DNA of 64,000 nt from Pollenia angustigena (taxonomy: Eukaryota; Arthropoda; Insecta; Diptera; Polleniidae). Both the position numbers and the translations under genes were made by a program. Location of the stretch: positions 196,992,208 to 197,056,207 of the forward strand of contig OV884058.1 of the NCBI GenBank assembly GCA_930367215.1, written 5' to 3'. The notes beneath the pieces were generated by a model. That model was not told the DNA's origin, did no database searches, and was given only the letters and a program-made list of their open reading frames with translations. Shown piece after piece: positions 10,929-21,400 of this stretch. Position 1 is the first letter of the stretch. Each line of letters opens with the position of its first letter.

Positions 10929-12460
10929 AGTTAATAAAACTTGTTTGCTTTTTGAATTACAAATTTAACTTTCTAACTTACAATTGACTAATCGGAATTT
11001 CAATTGACGCTTTTTAAATTATAGTTGACGCTTTCTAAATTTAAATTTAAAAAAGTGTGGAACTGAACTAAAACAATGATTGAACTATATCTAAACTAGA
11101 ACTGAATTAGAACTAGAACTGGAACTGAACTTAAACGAGAAATGAATTAGAGCTAAATCACTTAAATCGTTTTAATCAGGAATAGTTCATTATCTCTATA
11201 AGTGATTTAAAATTTAATAAAGTTAACTGTATTATTTATGTATGTTTAACAATAATTTTCAATACTATTTTCGGTAATATTTTTGGATTTTCATTACATT
11301 TTTTATATGGCACATTTAGAAGTACGTAGAGTGTTTTTTGTTATTTTGTTTTTGGTATGTTTCGTTAAGTTTTTGCGAGATTTTCTTTTTTTTTGCTTAC
11401 ATATTTGACACAAAACTTTAGATAAATTTAGTAAATATTTTTTCCATAATTCGTTTTTTTTTTGTTTAATACTTTTTATAGTTTAATATTTTTGTCTTAG
11501 TAACTATTAAATGCATATTTTTGCACATGTTTTTTTTTAATATTATACAATTAATGCTAAATTTTATTAATTAATTAAATTATTATTATTTTATAATATA
11601 TAAAACTAACTAACAGAAAAATTTCAAAACAAAAAAAAAAAAAAAAAAAAAAACAATAAACAAAGAAACATATTTTTTTTTATACAGAATTTATATAAAA
11701 TAACGTAAATATTTGCTTACGTTAGTTTATAATACGGCTACGTAATAAAGTTATATTTAACGTTGTTTTTTTTGGCCAAATTGTTTTAATATTTTCTAAA
11801 AGTGTACTATTATTTTAAATTGTTATTTGAATATAAACTAAATAATTTACGTGTTATTTATTAACTTAATATTAATATTATTTACTTAAATTTAGTTTTC
11901 TTAAATACTTTTGTTGTTGCAATAACATGTTCATTGTATAACATTACATATTTGTTTTTGTTTAAATATTGTTTAAGTATTTTATAAGTTTTTTTCTTGT
12001 TGTTAATAAGTCTTTTTGAAAGTCAGTGTTTCGGTTTATAAAATATACAATAAATGCAACAAATTGAAATCAGTCGTTTCATTTATTTAAAAAAAAATTA
12101 TGTTAATAATAATAATTGCCAGATTACATAAAAATTATTAAAATAATTAGGCGGGTGGTTTTTTTTGGGTAATTTTTCACTACTTGAATATTAAGAAGAT
12201 AGTTTGATTCGAAAATATGTGATTTAACAGTTTTAAATAAAGTTTATGTTTAAAAAATTATTTTTGGAAATGATAAAAGTTAAACTAAAACCAAGGCACG
12301 TTAAAAAGATGATAAACGCGGCGCTCTCCTTATTTTCTTTGTTTGCAGCAGGGTTGATAAAGTTGTACAATTGTACTTTTTTTGGTACAATTTAAAACTA
12401 AAAAGTACGATGGTAACCCCGTGACTCATTTGTTACAGTTTCCAATTTTTTCAAATCTAC
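10929..12460. other. AT-rich intergenic; short AACTGA tract
   Basis: 11050-11160 is a short AACTGA/AACTAG tract. 11220-12120 is very AT-rich with a poly(A) run at 11629-11653; no coding signal. 12340-12420 is unremarkable. Confidence 0.5.
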
Positions 12461-13010
12461 ATATGGGTAAATCCAAAGTGTTGAACGTGACAGTCGTACG
12501 CATCAAAAATGCAATAACATTTTAAGCAACAAATATTTTTACGTTCTCTTATCTACTGTTATCTATGCTAAAGTTTAAGGAGGGCGCGATTCTAGGCCAA
12601 AGATAATGGCAAAAGAAGTAGCGGTTCGAACGTGAAAAAAAACAGAAGTAGTTTTTGGGGCCATGCATAAAAAGGCGTAATTCAGCGAAACCTGGCACAA
12701 TATTTTAGTCAAACTACTTTCAGAATTTAACGTAGCAATGTAACTTTAAAATGTCTTTGGTTTGATTCCAAAATCTTCTGTATTTTCTTTTTTTGAAGCC
12801 AAAATCTGGGTCGATACGTGACATTTCGAACGCGAAATTTTTTCCGTAATAATTCAACTGAATAATGATTAAAACAAAATAAAAATTTACCGTTAATCCG
12901 AATAATTTATTTCTCTTTGAACTCTTCCTTAGATTACAGAATATGTTAGAAATTTTTTTTGGAATAATTTTTATCAAATATCATCTCTTTTAAGAAAGAT
13001 AAATATCAAA
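12461..13010 (+). repeat. dispersed repeat R1, uninterrupted copy
   Basis: Collinear with 61957-62690: shared words include 'ccaaagtgttgaacgtgaca', 'gagggcgc-attctaggcca', 'aaaaggcgtaattcagcgaa', 'tctgggtcgatacgtgac' and 'ctcttttaagaaagataaat'. This copy lacks the insertion found at 62257-62525. Class unknown; no coding capacity seen. Confidence 0.85.
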
Positions 13011-13257
13011 GAAAACATACAATAAGACATTCTCACAAATAAGAAATTACGTTTGCAGTCTGATTGTTCATTTAAGTGAACAAATTTATGGGTAAAATAA
13101 TAAAATTAGTAAAATCTAAATATTGTTCTATAACAATATTGTAAAATAATCAGCTTTTAATAACATTTAAATTTTCGGTCACGGTGGACCTTTTTTATTT
13201 ATAATTGATATACAATGGCAACTCATATTTACTGTCCAATGAATATAAGTGGAGATT

Positions 13258-13413
13258 AGTGTTTGGTGCAAATAGTCTAGCGAAAATGCAAAATGTTTTT
13301 TATGCTTTTTTATGAAATCTAAGAGAAACTCTATTTTTTGTTGTTGGATTTAACAAAACAGCTATGATATTTTGCATTTGCTTTTTTGCAAGACCATTTG
13401 CACCAAACATTGA
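13258..13413. mobile_element. small foldback element (GTTTGGTGCAAAT ends)
   Basis: Left 'gtttggtgcaaatagtctag' pairs with right 'ccatttgcaccaaac' plus an inner 'aaatgcaaaat / atattttgcattt'. The words recur near 44510-44880 around 'gcggagttc/gaactccgc'. Confidence 0.6.
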
Positions 13414-14009
13414 GCTCCGCTATTGTTAATAGATTTTTGCACTTGTTCATTGAATGATTGCTTATGCCACATTCTAAATTTTGGATCAGCGGCAGCAAGT
13501 TTTTAAAAGATATAGGAAACCACTTCTGCAAAAGTTCTACATAGTAGAAAAGACGACTTCCTCTTAATTCAAGATTATTTTGGAACGAATTCATAATATT
13601 TTCAAATATTCGTCAACAAGAAGGTTGTCACGTCAAGAAGTAATCAACAGAATTTTGGAACAGTGGGAACCCACCACTCCATTATTATTTTACTCCGAAT
13701 TATTTTGTAGGAGATTTTACAAGCGCTAAATTAAATTTTATTATATTCGGACTTTCTACTCCTTTCCTGTTTCTGCAGTACATATTGAAAAGTGTAAACA
13801 CAATAAATTTGGAAGTGCCATCTGAAGATGTTCGTATGCACATATTTTTAAAACGCTTACAAATTTCGTTGGTACGATATTGTTTTTCTCATTTATCATC
13901 CCTGGTTTGCAGAAAATTTTAAATTCTCTACTTATAAGATAAAGAAAATTAACGCAAACATGCACATTTTTTGTGAAAGTGAAGCGAAGGCTAATGCCTC
14001 ATTTGTATA
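13414..14009. other. no gene seen
   Basis: AT-rich; open frames on the minus strand are short and without domains. Confidence 0.45.
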
Positions 14010-14992
14010 CATCGAGTCATTCCCGCAAAAAAGCTTAAGCGACAAAAACTAAATTTGACAGCAGAATGTTTTTTTTTATTTTATTTCAAAAAATTTTGCA
14101 AGGTTGTCGCTTACACTAGATTCAGACGATAATTTTTTCCATGATTTTAACACATGATTTTTGGTGTTTCTAGGCGAACGGAGTAGAGAAGCAAGCGCAG
14201 CAGAGAGAAAATCAAAGTTTCTGTTCGCTGTGCCTTTTTTTTATATTTTCCTTAGCCCACATTCGTATTTTTGCTATGTTGCTTCATTTTATTTTCAATT
14301 TCAATGTGGCAACATCTCTTTACAATACCAAACACGGAGCGCATTTTAATTGTTTGTTTTTTACATATAAGAAAGTAAAGAAAAATTACCGATAGCGGAG
14401 AAAAAATCAACCCTAAAATCATGGGGAAAAAATCATCGTTTGAATCTGTGGTGCTTTTGGATTTTTTTTTGGATGATTTTTAAATCAAGTGATTTTTAAA
14501 TTAGGTGTTACGATAAAATTGTTTTTGCTATAAAATCGTAACGGTACCTTACCACCCGTCTCCATCATCCATCAACTTGGTAAGAACAGCATGTCGCACA
14601 TGAATTCTACTCATGTAGACTGTTCATGTTTCGTGCATGTGCTGCTATCGTTGCCTTAACATTCGTCTTAGCATCCATGTGCGCCATGATGTTGGCCATA
14701 CAATGTATTTTCTGTATACAACCAAACGCACAACCACAAAAATTGTGGTCAACCAGAACATGAACATCAACACGTATTCGCCACATACAAGCACAAGAAC
14801 AAATTAATACCGTTGCTCTGCCGGCGTTATGGTCATGTCATGTTCTAATCTAAAGCGCATGGAGACGTGGGGTTATGTGACCATGACATTTTAGGAGATG
14901 ATACAAGTTTTGCCATTTAAGTCATTTACTAAAGAAAACGAAAATTGAAAATTGTGTCGCTTAAGCTTTTTTTGCAGTAATGCCTCGACATA
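14010..14992. mobile_element. nested inverted-repeat elements
   Basis: Outer pair: 'gcaaaaaagcttaagcgac' (14025-14043) against its complement at 14956-14975, extended by imperfectly matching flanks. Inner pair: 'agattcagacgataatttttt' region (14118-14150) against 14420-14450 ('aaaaaatcatcgtttgaatct'). No transposase is recognised between them, so these are non-autonomous, one inside the other. Confidence 0.65.
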
Positions 14993-15289
14993 AGCCCTTT
15001 TTTTTAAATGTCAATCTCATACTCTGTCCAGCACGTAGCATGGACTTGGTGTTACCCGTTAAAGAAAAAACAAGGCTCTGACCACCGATCTTGGGCGGAA
15101 AACCCCTATATCTTGTATAGATTTAATCCCTGCGTTATCACAGCACGCCTAAAAGCAAAACAAAGTTAATGACTTTAAACTTGAAGACTTTACATACAAA
15201 ATAAACAGCTAGAGATGGTAAAAAATAAACTTTTTGCTACTTGGGGTGTAATTTTTTCGATATTTGGCAGATATATCGAACAGCAAAAA

Positions 15290-15720
15290 CAAAGCTCTGA
15301 AATTATTCGGTCAGCTAGAACCCCGTCTCGTCTTACATATCAAGACGGAAGAAGCTAAGCCTACTGAATTCTAAAGCAAAATCTATCTTGTTGTATGGTT
15401 GTGAGATGTGGAATTTTATATCAAACAAATGCCTTCAACTATTATTTTTAACAAATCTTTAAGAAGGATACAACGTGTGCATTGGCCCTTTACAATATAA
15501 GACACTCGTCTATGGTCACATGAACTTGAAATCCGCCTACGTAAATGGAGCTGGATTGGTCATACTCAGCGCAAACCTGAAAACGCTAAATAATGAAATA
15601 AATAAAACACCAAGCAAATAATCGAGAATATTGGAATCGACTTGTAAGGGTTCTATGTTCTTTGTAGGACTTAAAGCAACCAATATGAGGCCGTCAGCGC
15701 AAAAGGGGTGTAAGCCATAC
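15290..15720 (+). pseudogene. non-LTR retrotransposon reverse transcriptase, C-terminal remnant
   Basis: Conceptual translation with stops and gaps gives SILLYGCEMWNF and RLRKWSWIGHTQRKPENAK, the hallmark segment after the RT domain in many insect non-LTR elements (usual pattern LLYGCETW ... RRKWGWIGHTLRK). At least two stop codons interrupt it, and the catalytic RT motifs upstream are absent. A dead 5'-truncated copy, as is usual for target-primed retrotransposons. Confidence 0.8.
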
Positions 15721-16215
15721 CCTGACTTATCTACGCCGAATTGATTAACACTCCGAAATTAAAATAAGAAACTAGTTTATCTCTTGTTTTACCAATCACT
15801 AACAGAAAGCGTTGCAAAAGTTTGTGTTGCATATATTTATTTTTGCGCTACTTATAATACAAAATTAGCCATTAACCGCACAAATATGAAATAAATGTAG
15901 CATACATATGTATGTACGTGTACATAGGTTAAGAAGCGTTTTGCGCCCAAGGGCACTCCTCCACTCGGAGACCAGTGCGGTCCAATGTGAAGTGTACATA
16001 AATAAAATATATAAATTAAAACTACTGCTATAAGAACTCCTTCTGACAATTTGGAATTATAAATGCGATCTGCTCTCTGTGATGCATATACATATGTAAA
16101 TGTGCCTTGCTAAACCCCAACTTGAAATTCTATTTTGTTATTCTCTTTTTCTCTAAAATCAATACAAGTGTTGTAATTAGTATATTTAGATTCCATTTAA
16201 AAATAACCTCAGGCT
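15721..16215. other. no gene seen
   Basis: Nothing recognised. The paired 'acatatgtatgtacgtgtac' and 'acatacacatatgtaaa'-like words near 15900-16100 are low-complexity. Confidence 0.4.
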
Positions 16216-16736
16216 TCTTGCAAATAGGAGCTAAACTAAAATATAATTGCTCTTAAACGAACTTAAAAAGATACCAAATAGAACGAAAATAGAACTGAAC
16301 GAGAACTAGACTAGATAGAATTTTGTTAGAACTAAACTAAAAATAACGTAGAACTAGACTTGAACTGAACTAAAACTAAAATATAACTGAAATAAAATTG
16401 AACTGTAACTGAACTAAAAGTGAGAAGAATTTGAAGTAACACTAAAGTGAACTAGAACTGAACTAAAATTTAACTGAAATTGCACTAGAACTTAAATGGA
16501 TATGAAATATAAACTAATGCGGAACTAAACGAGAACTCATCTAGGACTAAACAAGAACTAAAATAGAACTGAACTAGAATTGAACTTGAACTGAACCAGA
16601 ACTTAAATAGATATGAAATAGAACTAGTCCAAAACTGAATGATAAGTAAACTAAAACTGAACTAGAACTGGAACTAGAACTAGACTAGAACTGAAATAGA
16701 ATTGAAATTGAACTAATTTAGAACTTAAAAAGAAAT

Positions 16737-16980
16737 GGGGCCTAATTACCGCATTCGATATCGAGTAAGCTATCGTATCGAGTAAACTATCGTATTTTCC
16801 TGCATACGATAGACACTGACGTATCGAATGAAAACTAGAGAGAAGTAAAGACTTTGGTTACTCGATACCGAATGCTATTATCTCAAATTACGATACATTT
16901 CATTCGATATCGAGAGTCATAATACCAAATAAAAAATGTCGATAAATTTTGCTCGATATCGTATGCGGTAATTAGACCCC
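16737..16980. mobile_element. GGGGCC-type MITE inside the hexamer tract
   Basis: Left end GGGGCCTAATTACCGCATTC, right end the complement of GGGGTCTAATTACCGCATAC; both continue into GATATCGAG. The loop contains further 'tcgatac' words. Hexamer repeat resumes immediately at both sides, which marks the boundaries. Confidence 0.8.
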
Positions 16981-17083
16981 TGAACTTAACTAGAACTTAA
17001 ACTAAAATAGAACTGAGACAAATCTTAAGTAGAATTAAAATGAACTAGAGCTGAACAAGAATTTTACTGAAACTGGACTAGAA

Positions 17084-17321
17084 CAGGTGGCAAATTATGG
17101 CAGTCGTGATCGAATACTTTTTCGATTCGAAAGCAATTTTATTTTAGTCGATACTGAACGTATCGTTATTATTTTTTTTAGTGTTATGAACGCTCAAATA
17201 AATGTTTTACAACACTAAAGAAATAATTTCGATCCGTTCAGTATGCACAGAAAGAATTAGAACTAAAATTGCTTTCGAATCGAAAAAGTATTCGATTACG
17301 ACTGCCATAATTTGGCCCCTG
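17084..17321. mobile_element. second GGGGCC-type MITE inside the hexamer tract
   Basis: Arms of about 50 bases: left from CAGGTGGCAAATTATGGCAG, right complement CAGGGGCCAAATTATGGCAG, continuing through 'cgaatactttttcgattcga'. Flanks 'gactagaa' and 'gaactagaa' could be a duplication, but the host tract is itself repetitive. Confidence 0.85.
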
Positions 17322-17509
17322 GAACTAGAAATTAACTTGGACTGAACTAAACTAAATCTAAAGAAGAACTTAAATAAACTAGAACCAAACTTGAATTGAA
17401 GTGAATTTGGAACTAATCTACAATTAAGTTAGAACTGAACTGGAGTAGAACGAGTTTTACTGAATTACAAATTAGGAACTGCTCTAGAACTTCAAATAAA
17501 CTACAACTT

Positions 17510-17692
17510 AAAGGCCCAAATACACTTGTCAAATGCTTGTCCAGCCGGAGAATTCATCGTGTAATATTCGCCGTCATATCTAAATTTTTTGATTTTCCAT
17601 CCAGCATCGTCGGTGTGACACATACAAACACATTTTCACTAATACTACCACAATGCTTGATGAGTATTTTGATCAATGTATTTGGGCCTTTA
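17510..17692. mobile_element. AAGGCCCAAATAC MITE, most complete copy
   Basis: Terminal inverted repeats AAAGGCCCAAATACA and TGTATTTGGGCCTTT. Relatives are at 33340-33575 (both ends, imperfect) and 9148-9890 (broken). No coding capacity. Confidence 0.8.
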
Positions 17693-18303
17693 CTCAACTT
17701 TCTTTTTAGTTTAAAACATCTTTCTTTTTTTCTTTCAAAAATATTCGATTTGTGTGCCTTTCTTTATTAATTATTTTAACTCCGATTTATGCATTTATTT
17801 AAAGAAAACTTATGAATCAAATTTGACTAATTTTAAAAACTCAAACTTATAAGAACTCAACATAGAAAATAAAAATAAATTTATTTTGAATAATTTTATG
17901 GCCAATTTCGCCAATTCTATTTAAATATCAATTCATATTTAAATATATTTTTTCATATATGTATATAATTTTATTTTTATTTGATTTGAAAAACCAATTT
18001 TAAACATAAATTGATATTTAAATTAATTAGTGAAATCGGCCATTAGTTTGGTTTGTTTAAATGCTTTCGATTTCTTATAGAACCTTCTTCACATCAGCAT
18101 TTATTCTCAATCTCAAGTGTTTTTTTGCTTTCTTTTCTTTTTTATATACAAAACATTTTATTTTTTTAAATCTAGATTTGTTTAACAATCTTTTGTTTTT
18201 TTTTTTTGCATTTACAAAATGATTTCTGTAATTATGGCTGCCTTAAAGTTTATTTTATTTAAATTGTTAATTTGTGTTAATTGTAGAAATTTGTTATGGT
18301 CTA
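17693..18303 (-). other. probable Dscam 3' UTR start
   Basis: Sequence directly after the stop codon, AT-rich, with several possible minus-strand AATAAA signals (for example 17763-17768) but none that can be chosen as the real poly(A) site. A small MITE-like inverted repeat lies inside at 17898-18043. The extent of the UTR is unknown; it may run further left. Confidence 0.35.
17898..18043. mobile_element. ATGGCCAATTTC MITE, copy 1
   Basis: Ends ATGGCCAATTTCGCCAA and the complement 'gtgaaatcggccat'. Internal words 'atatcaattcatat', 'ttttatttttatttga', 'aaccaattttaa' and 'cataaattg' are shared with 37349-37448. It lies just 3' of the Dscam stop codon, so it may be part of the 3' UTR. Confidence 0.7.
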
Positions 18304-18445
18304 TTAAACATTTATTTGAAACGTTTCCCTTTGGAGCTTGGAATTGGCACGTATGCGTGGTGATGTCTGGGCTTTTGATTTTTCATCGGAAAAACGAGCT
18401 GGCGGATTTATGTGATCTTGATAGTTGGGTGGAAAGTTAGCAATG
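18304..18445 (-). CDS. Dscam: Dscam terminal exon, C-terminus and stop codon
   Basis: Residues 994-1040 and the TAA stop at 18306-18304. AG from the previous exon plus C at 18445 gives Ser994, then IANFPPNYQDHINPPARFSD and the C-terminus LQRETFQINV. The acceptor is CATTTCAG. The exon is not visible as a start-to-stop open frame; it was found by asking which downstream AG gives phase 2 and a Dscam-like tail. The terminal hydrophobic valine could be a PDZ ligand (inference only). Confidence 0.88.
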
Positions 18446-21400
18446 CTGAAATGTTATTTTTTAAATAAAGATATTCCTTAAATTTAGAGTTGAATTTAAA
18501 TAAAAAGTGGTCAAATGTTCATAATCCATAATTAGGGACAAAAAGTGTGTAATAACTTTTTGATATTAAAAACATTTTTTACATGAAAAGTTTTTCTTTA
18601 AATTGCAGATAAGTTATTAAATACACAAAAAATATTTAATAAAAAGAAAACTTTGAAAATTTATTTCAGTTCTGCATTAAATTTATATGAACTAAAATTC
18701 AATAATTTTGGGAAAACTTTGATCTACTTGGTTTTGAGATTTGCTTCTAGTTTGGGCATTTTAAATTAAAATTTTAAGCTGGCTAAAGTAATTTTTATCT
18801 CCGGAAATAAAATAAGAACATTAATGACTGATTCATCATCGCACAGCATAAACGCCTGAAATTAAAAAGTTAAAATTTGGACCGGAGGTGGGAAATTCGA
18901 ATGTTTAGAGGGTAAATTCGCTAATCTCATATCTCCTAAGCTAAAACAGATAAACATTTTTATACTTATTGTTATTCAATGAAAAAAATAAGCGGACAGG
19001 TTTCTGGTACTTTTTTCAAAATCGTGCCATTTGGGAAGTAAATGGGTAAACCGAATCTTTTAAACCAATAAATCTTGAACTAAAATTTATATCTCATGCG
19101 TGACTTATCTAAAAGATACAAATATTTATTTGGTACTTTTTTGAAATTCGAAAGTTTCAGGGATGAAAATCGTACCTATTTTTGATACTTTTTTCGAGAA
19201 AACATTTTCTCCAAGGCGAATTCATTTTTCAAGTGGCGTTGAAAGCACAGCTGTGCTACTTTTTTTTTCTAAAGTTACTTGTGTTTTTGATATTTCGACC
19301 AACGAAAGCAACAAATAAAATACAATGTTGTGTTTTTGGTGTTGTTACTTGTTGTAGTATCGCCAGCACCGTTTACATTAATTCGCCTTGATTTTCTCTA
19401 TTCATTGAAATAAACGTATTCAATTATTGTATCCCACTAGAGTATTTTAGTTTTGTATACTTCAGTGGGGAGAAAAAAAGTACCAAAATGGGAAATACGG
19501 GAAATTTACTTAATTTCTTTTACTTTTCCGTTCTTCAAGTGGTACTTTTTGAATTTTCTATAATATTGAACTTAGAAACACAAAATTATAGATGCAGGGT
19601 CCTCAGTAAATGAGAGCCTATATGATAAAAAAGTTTTGGTACTCTTTTGTTAGAACCTAGAAAAATTCGCGTTGGCATATTAATTTGTCGAAGTAGTGAG
19701 TTAAATGATAGTTATTTTTAAGACTACTAACTGTCATGGTTTTGTTTGATACATAAATTAATAAATAAATTTAAGACAAAATATCTTACCTAAACGTTGT
19801 TTCATCGTGATTACTCGAGTAACCGCTCGATGATCTTATATGTCTTTTGCTGGTTGTACCGGTTTTAGCTGCTTTACGGTTGGTATAAGGTGGTTTAGAT
19901 TTTCGGGACATGCTAGTAGGTGTGGCATCGGAAGATGAGGAAGATTCATCTTGAGTTTCTACAGGTTTGCCATAAAACAATAAAAAAAAGATTAATGTAT
20001 CTTTAACAATCGTCTTTTCTCAATAATGCCTACCTCGTTGTGGTCTATATTTAGCCGAGTTCATAGCTCGTGCTGATACATCATTATCCGATTCAGAGCC
20101 GAGTGTGTCATATTCTGTAATTGGTATGTGAAGTGTTAGGATTTTCCTAACTTCAGAATCTGTTGAGCCTGGATTATCCGATTCTAAAACAGTTTATAGT
20201 ACGATTTGATGATGGATTTTGATTTGATTGATTTTGATACGGTGTTGTTGTGGTCATGATATTAACATGAATAATGATGTTTGGGTGAATAAAATGTTGA
20301 ATGATGAATATGAAAACATAATTGAAAATGTTTTAATAAAAATCTTGATTCTTTTCAACCACAAATTATAAATCATATAAGAGCAGGATTCATAAGGTTT
20401 GGAATTGAAAACAAATTATATTTATGACTTAGATGAATTAATGTCATAAGCCAATTTGAAGTTTTGGTGGTGGTCATTCAATAAGGAATGTCATGCTGAG
20501 GTAAACACAAACATGATTTCAAAATATCTTATTTTCTTTGAATTAAATTACTGGCCTCAATCTCAAACTACTTACAGTACTAAAGGAATATTTGCGGGGA
20601 AATTAAATATATAGTATGACTATTTAAGACCTACCTTGGCTTTCCGAGTGAGGATCTCTTAATCGTCCCACCTTTCGGCGAACTTTTGTGTATTCTGGTT
20701 CTTTTGACTGTAAAAATTAATTAATTAGAATTATATTTAAAAGGATACAATTTTTTTGGGAAAACTTACATGATAACTTTCTGGTTTAACATCATGATAC
20801 ACAAATGATCCCCTTACCGAGTGGTAGGGCCCACTGTACACATTACCACTGTAAGAGCTTTCGCTATAGGGTTGTTTATTCAATTGAAATGTGGCATAGG
20901 GACAAATATCCTCTATATATTCATTGCTCTCAGCTTTGCCAAAACTTCCCGAGTCATTGGAATTTGACCCCCGTGGAGGTCCTATATTTGGATTACATCT
21001 GACCGCTAGATACTGTTGATCACGATTTTGTTTATTTTGCAACTGTGTTAATGAGGGAGTTTCGGACATTGAGGATGATGCCAAGCGGGATTGATTGTTA
21101 CTGATTTCTGTAAAGGAAATAAAGAGATAAGAAAACGTTAAGACTTTTTATTTTATATAGGAAAATAAATTTGGAGTTTTATTCGAAATCGCGGACCTTC
21201 ATAAAAAATAACTATTACGATTTCCAATAATTGATTTTTTTTATTTTCGCAGCAAAAATTTGCTTTTGTTTGAGAAAATCGGACTTATTTTCAAATTTGC
21301 TAGGCCCCTAAGATTTGAGATAAGAGAAATCGAAAACACTATTTCGTCAGCTCATTATAGGTTTGACCTACTGAGCATTTAAAAAAAATGAGTTAGGTTG

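Larger units (their letters stand above)
16216..17475 (+). repeat. long degenerate AACTGA/AACTAG hexamer tract
   Basis: About 1.2 kb dominated by imperfect hexamers: aactga, aactag, aactaa, aacttg, with G-A spacers. It is interrupted by two MITEs (16737-16980, 17084-17321). The same composition occurs at 8046-8400 and 11050-11160, and inverted at 3410-3490. Not open in any frame for long; no protein signal. Confidence 0.8.
18446..19789 (-). other. Dscam intron, last (1.34 kb)
   Basis: Contains a copy of dispersed repeat R2 (about 18885-19520) interrupted by the MITE at 19212-19390. Confidence 0.85.
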
